Below, one piece after another: positions 8,493 through 17,800 of a DNA stretch of 46,591 nt. The stretch covers positions 1-46,591 of the forward strand of contig DYKI01000009.1 of NCBI GenBank assembly GCA_020722705.1. Reading direction: 5' to 3'. Both the position numbers and the translations under genes were made by a program. Position 1 is the first letter of the stretch; each line of letters opens with the position of its first letter. This stretch comes from Chthonomonas calidirosea. GTDB lineage: Bacteria > Armatimonadota > Chthonomonadetes > Chthonomonadales > CAJBBX01. The notes beneath the pieces are model-generated. The model did no database searches, was not told the DNA's origin, and saw only the letters and a program-made list of their open reading frames with translations.

Positions 8493-9302
8493 GTGAAACG
8501 CCTCAGGATACTTGTCACGAATGATGACGGCATCCATGCCCCCGGGCTGCTTGCTCTGAAGCAGGCGCTTGAGCCGCTGGGTGACGTATTCGTGCTCGCT
8601 CCCGAGCGCCCTCGCAGCGCCACGGGTCACGCCGTAACCCTGCACAAGCCTCTCCGCATAGATGAGGTCAAACTGGCCGACGGCACTCGAGCATGGGCAT
8701 CCAACGGCACGCCCACCGACTGCGTGACACTTGCGTATGATGTGCTCATGGACCAACGAGCCGACGTTGCCGTCGCCGGGATCAACGATGGCGCCAACCT
8801 CGGGTGGGACATCACGTACAGCGGTACGGTCATGGCCGCACTTGAGGCCGCCATACTGGGCGTTCCTGCGCTGGCGGTCTCCGTCGCGACCGACGGCGCC
8901 GCGGTGCGGACGTACGAGCCGGCCGGCGAGGTGGCCCGATCGGTCGCGACGAAGCTCGCGGAACGCGGCTCGACCGGGTTCGCGCTCGTCAACATCAACG
9001 TTCCCAACCTCGAAACGACGGCGATCAAAGGCGTCCGCGTTACCTACCAGGGCCGACGCGAGTATACGGATCGTACGGTAACGCGAACAGACCCAAGAGA
9101 TCGTCCATATTACTGGATATCGGGCGAGCTGAAAGACGATCCCCGTGAGAACGGCTCCGACATCAGTGCGGTCCGCGCCGGCCTCATCAGTGTAACGCCG
9201 ATCGAGATTGACATGACGGCCCGCGCGATGATGCCGCTCATCGAGTCGTGGTTCCCGGCGGAGCGCACTGGACCAAACGAAGGGAGTTCACCAAATGCAT
9301 AG
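8493..9302 (+). CDS. surE: 5'/3'-nucleotidase SurE
   Basis: This is a metal-dependent phosphatase of nucleoside monophosphates (survival protein SurE family). The N-terminus RILVTNDDGIHAPG carries the metal-binding Asp11-Asp12 pair. Further family motifs are APERPRSATGHAVT, ASNGTPTDCV and INDGANLGWDITYSGTV. The GTG at 8493 is chosen as start because it places the NDDG motif at the usual distance from the N-terminus; longer frames run back into the MFS gene. The protein has 269 residues. Its last 8 nt overlap the start of the M28 peptidase gene, so the two are probably translationally coupled. Confidence 0.95.
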   Translation: MKRLRILVTNDDGIHAPGLLALKQALEPLGDVFVLAPERPRSATGHAVTLHKPLRIDEVKLADGTRAWASNGTPTDCVTLAYDVLMDQRADVAVAGINDGANLGWDITYSGTVMAALEAAILGVPALAVSVATDGAAVRTYEPAGEVARSVATKLAERGSTGFALVNINVPNLETTAIKGVRVTYQGRREYTDRTVTRTDPRDRPYYWISGELKDDPRENGSDISAVRAGLISVTPIEIDMTARAMMPLIESWFPAERTGPNEGSSPNA

Positions 9303-11112
9303 AACGAAAGCGTCATTTGTCCTGCTGGCAATGGCCTGCGTCGTCGCGGCGGCTGCCCATGCCGCCCCGCGCGAGCGCGTCGCCATCAGCGCGGAGGTCA
9401 TTGGCTCGCACCTACGGTTTCTTGCGAGCGATGAGACTGCAGGCAGGAGAACTGGCGAAAAGGGCAACGAGATTGCGGCACGGTACATCGCCGATCAGTT
9501 CCGGCAGTTCGGCCTCGAGCCCGTGGGCACATCGAAGCAGCGCGACGTTCATGCCAAGCTCAACGGCACCGGGTACTTCCAGCCCTGGACCTTTGTGGCG
9601 GGAAGCACGCGCGGCAGGAACAACGCATTGGAGGCTACGCTCGGGGGAAAGCGGGTCCGCTATCATGTCGGAGTCGAGTTCGAGCCGTCTGTCGCCACCT
9701 CCGACGGGACGGCCGGCGGTGAGTTGGTGTTCGCCGGTTACGGCACGCAGAACTCCGTCCGGAACGACTATGCAGGCGTGGACGTCAGGGGCAAGATCGT
9801 TCTCGTCCTGTCGAGCCGCGAGCCGCCACAAGGGCGGCGTTTCGCCGGTTTCGAGGTCCAGCGGAAGGTGCAAGCCGCCCGAGACCAAGGCGCCGCCGCT
9901 GTGCTTATCTCCCTCGCCGGAGACGACGACAAGCCTACCCTGAACACGAGCGCACGCCCCGGCGATTCCGGGCTGCCGGTCCTGACAGTCCGCAAGAGCC
10001 TTGCCGCAGCGTGGCTCAAGGCCGCGGGAAGGTCGCTTCCCGATATCGAGAAGGCGCTTGCCGACGCTCCGCAGGCGTTTGCGACGGGCATACAGGTCTC
10101 GGTCAGCGCCGACGTTGACAAGCTTGAGAAGCCGACGGCCAATATCATCGGCGTACTGCCCGGTTCCGACCCTGAGCTCTCCAAGGAGTACATCGTCCTC
10201 GGGGCGCACATGGATCATCTCGGCATGGGCGGCCCCGGTTCGCTGAACCCGAGCCGCGAACCCGCAATCCACTACGGAGCCGACGACAATGCATCGGGCA
10301 CCGCCGGCGTCCTGGCCCTGGCCGAGCATTTTGCCAGGCGGCCTCAACGTCCAAAGCGCAGCGTCATCTTCATGTGTTTCTCAGGTGAGGAGATGGGTCT
10401 CCTCGGGTCGGCGCACTACGTCAAGAACCCGATCATCCCCATCGAGAACACCGTGGCCATGCTGAATATGGACATGATAGGACGGATGTCCGACAACCGC
10501 CTGAGCGTCATCGGCGTCGGCACTTCCCCAGCCTGGCCCCCTCTTCTGGATGAACTGAACGAACGAGCGTCATTCAACATGACCAAGACCAACTCGGGAT
10601 TCGGCGGCAGCGACCATCAGTCGTTCGCCCGCGTCAACGTGCCCGTGCTTTTCTTCTTCACCGGACTGCATCCCGACTATCACCGGCCGAGCGACACATT
10701 CGAGAAGATCGCACTCTGGGACGAGACGCGGATCGTTCAGTTTGTGGCCGAGTTGACGGATCGGATCGCCGCTGCTCCCGAGCGCCCGGCATTCACCGCG
10801 CTGCAGAGCGCCAGGGCTCCGTCCGGCCCAAGGCGCACGGCACTTCAGGTGTCGTTGGGCATCATGCCCGAGTATGCCGATGACGTGGCCGGCGTTCCCG
10901 TCGGAGGCCTGCGCGCCGGCGGACCTGCAGAGAAGGCCGGCATCAAAGCTGGAGACGTCATCGTCAAGATTGCCGACAAGAGCATCAGGAACATCGAGGA
11001 GTACATGGCGGCTCTCGCGGACAGGAAGCCCGGCGAAACGGTGGCTGTCACCGTCAAACGGAATGGAAAGGAAGTGACCGTTACGCTCACTCTCGCCGAA
11101 GCCCGCCGGTAG
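9295..11112 (+). CDS. Exported M28-family zinc aminopeptidase with PA-like insert and C-terminal PDZ domain
   Basis: This 605-residue protein has a clear signal peptide (MHRTKASFVLLAMACVVAAAAHA). A protease-associated domain lies near residues 135-230 (LVFAGYGTQN, DVRGKIVLVLSSREP). The M28 catalytic domain follows with all expected zinc ligands visible: His305 in LGAHMDHLG, Asp330 in ADDNASGT, Glu365/Glu366 in FSGEEMGLLG, Asp393 in MLNMDMIGR, and His463 in HPDYHRPSD. A PDZ domain closes the protein at about residues 525-600 (GPAEKAGIKAGDVIVKIADK). The protein probably trims peptides in the periplasm or outside. The ribosome site GGGAG lies within surE. Confidence 0.93.
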   Translation: MHRTKASFVLLAMACVVAAAAHAAPRERVAISAEVIGSHLRFLASDETAGRRTGEKGNEIAARYIADQFRQFGLEPVGTSKQRDVHAKLNGTGYFQPWTFVAGSTRGRNNALEATLGGKRVRYHVGVEFEPSVATSDGTAGGELVFAGYGTQNSVRNDYAGVDVRGKIVLVLSSREPPQGRRFAGFEVQRKVQAARDQGAAAVLISLAGDDDKPTLNTSARPGDSGLPVLTVRKSLAAAWLKAAGRSLPDIEKALADAPQAFATGIQVSVSADVDKLEKPTANIIGVLPGSDPELSKEYIVLGAHMDHLGMGGPGSLNPSREPAIHYGADDNASGTAGVLALAEHFARRPQRPKRSVIFMCFSGEEMGLLGSAHYVKNPIIPIENTVAMLNMDMIGRMSDNRLSVIGVGTSPAWPPLLDELNERASFNMTKTNSGFGGSDHQSFARVNVPVLFFFTGLHPDYHRPSDTFEKIALWDETRIVQFVAELTDRIAAAPERPAFTALQSARAPSGPRRTALQVSLGIMPEYADDVAGVPVGGLRAGGPAEKAGIKAGDVIVKIADKSIRNIEEYMAALADRKPGETVAVTVKRNGKEVTVTLTLAEARR

Positions 11113-11130
11113 ACAGTCGAGGCCCATTCG

Positions 11131-12219
11131 ATGGAGCTGCTTGTGACGTCGGGGCGCACGGCGTCTGTTGCCCTGGCCCTTGCCGCCTGTATCGCGCTTG
11201 GCCAGGGCGGGCCTTCCGGTCCGCTCCAAGCGATTCACGATCCGCGCGAAATACACCTGACAAACGTCAGACAGATTACGGCTCGCGGCGGCTACGCTGA
11301 AGCATATTGGAGCTTCGATGGGCGTCGTCTGATCTGCCAGGCGCGGCGCGGAGACATGCCCGCAGACCAGATGTTCGTGCTGAACGCCGACGGAACCGAT
11401 GAGCGCCAGGTATCCACCGGCGCCGGCCGTTGCACCTGCGGATTCTTCCTCAAAGGCGACAAGGAGATACTGTACGCGTCAACGCACGGCCATTCCCCTA
11501 TTCCTCCGAACCCACCGGACCGGTCGAAGGGGTATGTCTGGCCGGTCTGGAACCGATATGCCATCTATCGCGCTCGGACCGACGGGACAGGGGCGCATCC
11601 CATCATCCCGAAGCGTGTGGAGCCGGGTCGTGAGACGGCGTACTATGCGGAGGCGACCGTCTCGGCGGACGGCAAGCGGATTCTGTTCACTGCGACGCTC
11701 GACGGTGACCTCGAGATCTACTCCATGAAGCCTGACGGCAGTGATGTGCGCCGCCTTACATCACGCCTTGGCTACGACGGCGGCCCGGTCTTCTCGCCGG
11801 ACGGCTCCATGATCGCCTGGCGGGCGTGGTACCCCCAGACCGTCTCCGAGCGCAACGAGTATCGAGCCCTGCTCGCACAGGAGTTGGTCAAGCCCAGTCG
11901 CATGGAGATATGGGTCGCGCGATCTGACGGTACCAATCCTCGACAGGTCACGAAACTCGGCGGCGCGGCATTCGCGCCATACTTCACGCCCGACGGGAAG
12001 GCGATCATCTTCTCGAGCAATCACCACGACCACGGGAAGCGTAAGTTCGAGCTGTACACCATCAAGCTCGACGGGACCGGGCTCGAGCGCATCACCTATG
12101 GCAACGAGTTCGACTGCTTCCCCATGTTCAGCAGGGATGGCCGCAAGCTTGTCTGGTGCTCGAACCGCAATGGACCAAGCCGGCACACGGATATCTTCAC
12201 CGCTGACTGGAAGCCCTGA
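11131..12219 (+). CDS. TolB-like beta-propeller (PD40/WD40-like) protein, exported
   Basis: The protein has 362 residues with a hydrophobic N-terminus (ASVALALAACIALGQGG) that fits a signal peptide. At least five propeller blades carry the TolB-type pattern: AYWSFDGRRLICQARR, IYSMKPDGSDVRRLT, GPVFSPDGSMIAW, IWVARSDGTNPRQVT, APYFTPDGKAIIFSS and FPMFSRDGRKLVWCS. Such propellers act as protein-binding or carbohydrate/peptide-sensing modules. The gene starts 18 nt after the M28 peptidase stop and is probably in the surE-peptidase operon. Its 3' end overlaps the convergent flavoprotein gene by 23 nt. Confidence 0.85.
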   Translation: MELLVTSGRTASVALALAACIALGQGGPSGPLQAIHDPREIHLTNVRQITARGGYAEAYWSFDGRRLICQARRGDMPADQMFVLNADGTDERQVSTGAGRCTCGFFLKGDKEILYASTHGHSPIPPNPPDRSKGYVWPVWNRYAIYRARTDGTGAHPIIPKRVEPGRETAYYAEATVSADGKRILFTATLDGDLEIYSMKPDGSDVRRLTSRLGYDGGPVFSPDGSMIAWRAWYPQTVSERNEYRALLAQELVKPSRMEIWVARSDGTNPRQVTKLGGAAFAPYFTPDGKAIIFSSNHHDHGKRKFELYTIKLDGTGLERITYGNEFDCFPMFSRDGRKLVWCSNRNGPSRHTDIFTADWKP

Positions 12220-13423
12220 CTGAGCCCGGCGCGGTCAGAGCGGTTCGCATGGCTGCACCTATCCGACGCAGCGCGCGGGACGAGACGTCTCGATAGCGCA
12301 TCTCACCGCAAAGCAGTTTGCCGGCTGTCAGCGAGGCTGTGGGACGCATGACGCCGATGCGGAAGCATAGCTCGGGCACCGCATAGAAGAGCCGCGCGAT
12401 CCGGCCGGCCGCATCGAGGTCACGCCCGATCTCAGCATAGACATCGTTCGAATAGTGGAGCGTCCGACCGGCCGCCACGGCTTCGGCAGCCAGAACGCCG
12501 GCATGAACCGCGTTCAGGATCCCGTCGCCGAATAGCGGATTGACCAGTGCCGCGGCATCTCCTGCAAGCAGCACCCGGCCGCTCCGATCATGGAGACGGC
12601 ATCTTCCGTTCCACAGCGGCACTGGATGGAAATGCTTGCAGGGATCGCCCGTATCGGTCGGCACTCCAAGCGCCGATCCGATGTCGGCAACCGCTTCGGA
12701 CAGCATGGCGCTCAGGTCGCTTCCGCGAGCTCCGATGGCCTCCCTGAACAGGCCGGCCCCAATGTTCAGATGGTCGCTCTTGGGGAACGCCCAGGCATAG
12801 CCATGCCGCACGGTGCCGTACTCGAGGTAAATGGTGCTCGCTTCCACTTCGCCGGAGCAACGCGACCAGTCATACGGCACTTCGACCTCCATGGCCATCG
12901 CCGACGCGCGCCTGATCGCGAGCCCGACCTTGCGCGCGACAGGCCCCGTCGCCCCGTCGGCACCGATCAGGAAGTCCGCAGCCGCCCGCCATTCGCCGCT
13001 CCCCGCGCGCATGTCCCCTCTCGCTTCGATGCGACCGTCGGCGATCTCGACCTCGCGGACCGTCACTCCGTCCATCAGGTTGGCGCCGCAACTCGCCGCA
13101 AACTCGGCAAGCCCGGCGTCGAAACGATCCCTGCGAACACAGAGCAGCTTCGGCGGCTCGTTCTGCGGTCCCAGCGGGGCAGTGAGCCCTTCCGAGTGGC
13201 GCCATGTATGCCGCACTTGCCTGACTTCCACGTCCGCGAGGCGCGCAATGTCAAGGCCATCGAAGTAGCGCTGTACCGTTGCCGGAACGCCGCCGCCGCA
13301 CGTTTTGTGTCGAGGTATTCGGTGGCGCTCTACAAGGGCCACACGAAGCCCACGACGGGCCGCTGTCGCTGCGGCTGCGCATCCGGCCGGTCCCGCCCCG
13401 ACCACCAGTAAGTCGTAGACCAT
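12197..13423 (-). CDS. Geranylgeranyl-reductase-family FAD-dependent oxidoreductase
   Basis: This 408-residue flavoprotein is read from the ATG at 13423, placed just before the dinucleotide-binding motif MVYDLLVVGAGPAGCAAA (GxGxxG). Other family marks are LVERHRIPRHKTCGGGVP, the second FAD motif GRVLLAGDAAALVNPLFGDG, and ADFLIGADGATGPVARK. Family members reduce isoprenoid double bonds in membrane lipids, quinones or (bacterio)chlorophyll side chains; nothing here identifies the substrate. It begins 4 nt after the stop of the alcohol dehydrogenase gene and is likely co-transcribed with it. Confidence 0.88.
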   Translation of the reverse strand: MVYDLLVVGAGPAGCAAAATAARRGLRVALVERHRIPRHKTCGGGVPATVQRYFDGLDIARLADVEVRQVRHTWRHSEGLTAPLGPQNEPPKLLCVRRDRFDAGLAEFAASCGANLMDGVTVREVEIADGRIEARGDMRAGSGEWRAAADFLIGADGATGPVARKVGLAIRRASAMAMEVEVPYDWSRCSGEVEASTIYLEYGTVRHGYAWAFPKSDHLNIGAGLFREAIGARGSDLSAMLSEAVADIGSALGVPTDTGDPCKHFHPVPLWNGRCRLHDRSGRVLLAGDAAALVNPLFGDGILNAVHAGVLAAEAVAAGRTLHYSNDVYAEIGRDLDAAGRIARLFYAVPELCFRIGVMRPTASLTAGKLLCGEMRYRDVSSRALRRIGAAMRTALTAPGSVRASSQR

Positions 13424-13427
13424 CACG

Positions 13428-14519
13428 CTAGGGAAGCAGAAGAACCTTGATCGAGCTGCGCCCATCGTGAACGAGCTCAAAGGCTTGCGCAAAGTCCCCG
13501 AGCGGGAGGCGATGCGTGACGATCCCGGTGGTTGCGAGCAATCCCGCGGCCAGATAGTGAATCACCTTTTGGTAGCACCCCGGGCCGAGGTGTGCGCCGT
13601 GGATATTCAGCTCCTTGGCATCGCCTATGATCGTCCAGTCGGTCGAGGTCTCGCGAGCCATCACCGAGAACTCGACAAAGGTCCCTCCCTTCCTGAGCCA
13701 GCGGAGTCCGCTGTTGACGGCGTCAGGGTGGCCTGTCGCCTCAATGTACACATCGCAGCCGTAGCCGTCCGTCATCGGGCCGATGACGGACCACGGATCG
13801 GTCGTTCCGACGTTGATGACAACATCGGCGCCCAACCCCCTGGCGACCGACAGCCGATGATCGAAGCGATCAAGGACGATCAACCGCGCCGGGTTTCGCA
13901 ACCGGGCGGCGGCTGCCATCCCAAGGCCCAGCGTGCCCGCTCCGGCGATGACAACGATATCGCCCAAAGCCATGCCGGAGCGCTCCACCGCATGCATCGA
14001 GCATGCCAGCGGCTCTATGAGGGCCGCCTCATCAACCGACAGAGACTCGGGAACGGAGTGGACCAGGGCATTGGCAGGGAACACCATGTACTCGGCCATC
14101 GCCCCCTGAACCGCCTGCCGGAATCCGTAGACGAGGTTCTCACGGCACAGATGATAGTCGCCGCGCCTGCAATGGCGACATTCATGGCACGGCACGATTT
14201 GCTCGGAGATGACCCGATCGCCCTCGGAGATGCCCCATCGGTCGCCGGCGACTTCGCCCAAAGCCGCCACCCACCCGACAAACTCATGGCCGGGAGTGAC
14301 GGGAGGCTCCACATAGGCTGGACGGGTCGCATCGCCCCAGAACAGCGGCGCACCGACAAAGCACTTGACGTCCGACGCGCACACGCCACACGCCTCGATG
14401 TGCACCAGCGCCTCACCCGGACCCGGAACCGGCACCGCCGTTCTTTCCAGGCGGTAGTCTCGAGGTCCGTGGCATTTCACGGCCCACATCTGAGCAGGGA
14501 CAGACGCATTGTTCGGCAT
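13428..14519 (-). CDS. Zinc-dependent alcohol dehydrogenase (polyol/threonine dehydrogenase type, MDR family)
   Basis: This 363-residue medium-chain dehydrogenase starts at ATG 14519, 6-7 nt after GGAGGAG; an alternative ATG lies two codons upstream. It carries a GroES-like domain with catalytic zinc ligands Cys47 (ACGVCASD) and His78-Glu79 (TPGHEFVG). Four structural zinc cysteines are seen at 111, 114, 117 and 125 (CHECRHCRRGDYHLC). A Rossmann fold has VVIAGAGTLGLG. The sequence layout resembles erythritol/threitol and L-threonine dehydrogenases, so a sugar alcohol or hydroxy-acid substrate is likely. NAD(H) use is inferred from the acidic residue after the second strand (LIVLDRFDHR). Confidence 0.9.
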   Translation of the reverse strand: MPNNASVPAQMWAVKCHGPRDYRLERTAVPVPGPGEALVHIEACGVCASDVKCFVGAPLFWGDATRPAYVEPPVTPGHEFVGWVAALGEVAGDRWGISEGDRVISEQIVPCHECRHCRRGDYHLCRENLVYGFRQAVQGAMAEYMVFPANALVHSVPESLSVDEAALIEPLACSMHAVERSGMALGDIVVIAGAGTLGLGMAAAARLRNPARLIVLDRFDHRLSVARGLGADVVINVGTTDPWSVIGPMTDGYGCDVYIEATGHPDAVNSGLRWLRKGGTFVEFSVMARETSTDWTIIGDAKELNIHGAHLGPGCYQKVIHYLAAGLLATTGIVTHRLPLGDFAQAFELVHDGRSSIKVLLLP

Positions 14520-14847
14520 CGCCATCTCCTCCGAAACGTCACCTGTTGCAGGACTCCAGTCGGCATTACGCAAGCGGCAACAACCGGATTCCACATAACC
14601 GTCGCAAAATCCTTCGCCAAGAAGGAGGAATAACGGTGCCGGACAACGTAATATGCACTCGTATCGCGGACCGCATCGGCCCAGCGTAAGCGACAGCTCG
14701 AACGCTTCATGGAAGAGCCTCGCTCCGGCTATCCCGTGATGGGCCGCACCACTAGTTGGCGCAGACAGTTCGCTCGGATGCTGCAAGGGTCGCCGTATTG
14801 TCGGAGCGTCCACTGTCGGCGCACCAGCAACCGAAAGGGGGGCACAA
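14520..14847. promoter_or_regulatory. Divergent 328-nt intergenic region
   Basis: This space separates the dehydrogenase (minus) from the Ig-repeat protein (plus). Apart from a possible 17-codon small ORF (14636-14689) I see no gene, repeat or clear riboswitch. A run of six G at 14837-14842 forms the ribosome site of the Ig-repeat gene. No promoter could be assigned with confidence. Confidence 0.4.
14636..14689 (+). CDS. Possible 17-residue small ORF
   Basis: GAAGGAGGAA (14621-14630) lies 5 nt before a GTG that opens a 17-codon frame (VPDNVICTRIADRIGPA) ending in TAA. The ribosome site is among the best in the window, yet no annotated gene uses it. The ORF could be a leader peptide for the Ig-repeat gene 158 nt downstream, or chance. 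Confidence 0.25.
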   Translation: MPDNVICTRIADRIGPA

Positions 14848-17800
14848 ATGCTTGCCTGCAGTTTGCCGCGTGCCAGATCACAAGGTCATTCGACACGCGC
14901 ACTGGTTCCACTCCTGGCTCTCGCCTTGTTCGTCTTGTCGCCCAGTGTCGCAACAGCCGCGCCGGCTCTGCGGCTGGTGAACCCGTTCGACGGGGCGATC
15001 ATCAACACCAACGTTTCGCCGCAGGTGTACTTGATCAACGGAACCTGCCATCAGGCCGATGCCGTGGGCGTTTCGATCAATGACGGCCCCGAATCGCCCG
15101 CCACCGTCAAGGGCGCTGCCTGGGAGTGGCTCTTCGACCTGTCGTCCGTGGCTCCCAGTGACAGCGTCAAAATCGTGGCCACTCCATATCTGGCCGGAGT
15201 GGCCGGAACGCCTCAGCAGGCGATCGTCAAAGTCCGGACCGCACTGCCCGGCGGCTCCATTGACGTCCTGCCCAGCTCGGTCATCGCCGGCCTGTTCGCC
15301 GGCAAGGGAGCAGTGCTGGGCGATCCAACACAGCCGCTCGTGCTGGCGGTTCTCGTGCGTGGTGATGCCGGGGCCGGCAAGGTCATTGATGAGATCACTC
15401 TCTCCTCGCCGACCAGCGTCAACCAGGTCTACAACCCTGTCACGCTTGAAAAGTTCAACGTACACACCGTTCCGGGCACCGCCATTCCTGCCTTGTTCGT
15501 GCTGGGGAATGACCCCGGCGGACCAGGGCTCCGCGAGCGGATTGAGGCCATTGGGGTCACGTATCGGTCAGCACCCGGAGGACTCAAGTCGAACATCTTC
15601 CAGCGGCGCATCATCGTTGATCCGACCCCGCCGGTCCGCAAGCAGGCCGTTTCCGCCGGCTTCCCCCGCAAGAATGTGGTTGCCCTGACGGGCAAGTTCT
15701 CGGATGTCACATCCGGTATCGAGAGCGTTGTGGTCGAAATCACCCCTCCAGGCGGCGGATCCACGGTCGTAGTCCCTGCATCGCTGACATATGGAGCGGA
15801 TTACTACAACGATGTCACCTGGTACGCCGAGTACGAGACGGCCATCGAAGGCACGATGAATGTCGTCGTCAAGGCCCGCGACAATGCCGGAAACGAGCGA
15901 CGCGATCCGGAAACCGGCGTCTTTGCCGTGGCAACGGACAGGACGCCTCCGGTCCCGGCTTTCACATCGCCAAGCCCATCAGCATACGTGACCGGTTCGA
16001 GCGTATCCGTAGCCGGAACCATCACCGATGCGGCCCCCGACACGTGGAGCCTGTTTGACAACGGAACGTTTGTTGCCTCCGGCTCGGGCGCGACGTTCAG
16101 TTACACCTGGGACACCACGCTGACCGCGGACGGTCTTCACACGCTGAAGGTTGTCGCTTCGGACACACAGCACAACGAAGGCGAGAACACCGTGGCGGTT
16201 ACCGTGGACAACACTCTCCCGACGGTTGCGTTCACGAAGCCCGTCAACGGCGACTTTGTCACCGGTCTGGTGCAGATCACCGGAGCAGTATCCGAGTGCA
16301 ACCTCGATAGCTGGAAAGTCCAGGTGGACACCGGGAGCGGCTTCGTTGACATTCCCGGCGCGACAGGCACGACCACGGAGGTCTCGGCGATCTGGGACAC
16401 CAATCCCATCCCCGCCTCCACAGTCTGTACGCTCAAGATCATTGCGACCGACAAGGCCGGCCTCACCAACGCAGCAACAGCCGACACCATCACGGTAACG
16501 GTTGTCAAGACCGGCTCCGTTGCCATCACCGACCCGACAGACGGCGCGTACCTCAGGGGTACGCACAAGATCAAGTTCACCGTTGCTGTGGATGCGCTCG
16601 ATAAGTGGGAGCTGCACGATCTTGACTCCGTGCCAACCAAGCTCACCGACGGCGTTACCAACGGGTCCTTCGATTTCGATTGGGATACCACCGGCAAGGA
16701 TGGCCGACATACCCTCAAGCTCACGGCAAAGAACACCCTCGGCCAGACGGTTGACGCCACGCGCATCGTCATTGTGGACAACACGCCGCCGACCGTCGAG
16801 GTGACGTCGCCGGAAGCCGCGGCATTCGTTCGCGGGCGTGTGCCGATCAACGCCACCATCACCGACGTCAACCCGGACAAGTACCAGATCAACCTCGACG
16901 GCGCTCTGATGACTCCGCCTGGCGTTCGATCGGGCAGCACGGTCGCGTTTGGATGGGACACTGTCGGGGTTGCCGATGGCTCCCACCTGATCAAGGTCCT
17001 CGCAACGGACAAAGCGCTGAATGACAACGCCGCGGCAGCCGACGGTGTTTCCGTGACCGTTGACAACACCCCGCCTGTCGTGACCATCACATCGCCGGGC
17101 AACGGCGCCATCGTGAAGGCACCGACAACCGCCGGCGCTGCCTTCGATGAACTGAACCTGCTCAAGTGGGAGTGGTTCGATAACGGTGTGCTCTTCGCAT
17201 CCGGCTCATCGGCTTCGCCGATCTCGTCTGCCTGGAGCCCCACCAATGACGGCGCGCACGTGCTCAAACTCGTTGTCACCGATCTGGCGGGCAACACGGG
17301 CGAGGCCGTCGTCACCGTGACGGTTGACAACACTCCGCCGACTGTGACCATTGACGCATTGCCCAAGGTTCAGGACGGCGCGGACTCGTTCGTTGAGGGC
17401 GTGATCCGTCTTGTGGGCACCATCGTCGAATCGAACCTGCTCAACTGGCAGCTCACGGACGACAACGATCCGACGCTCAATCTGAGCGGGACGCAGTCCG
17501 GCGGCGTGTCCGAGCCCTACACGACCACCGGCGAGGGACAGCATACCTTCCGCCTGAAGGCGACAGACAAGGTCGGCTTTACGGATGAGAAGACGGTGAC
17601 GGTGCTCGCCGACAACGTCCGTCCGACCGCCGCTCTGGGCGATCCCACCCCGAGCATCACCGTCGGTTCCCGCGTTTACGTTCGGGGCCCGGTCACGGTC
17701 GTCGGGAACGTTGCCGACACCTTCTTCAAAGATTGGACGCTGCACGCCCAGGGCACCCAGATCGCGACAGGCACAACCGCAGGCGCTGTTTCCGTGCCCT

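Noticed and set aside
14520..14847. Cyclic-di-GMP riboswitch before the Ig-repeat gene
   Set aside because: A few local similarities were seen, but the conserved core could not be placed in order.
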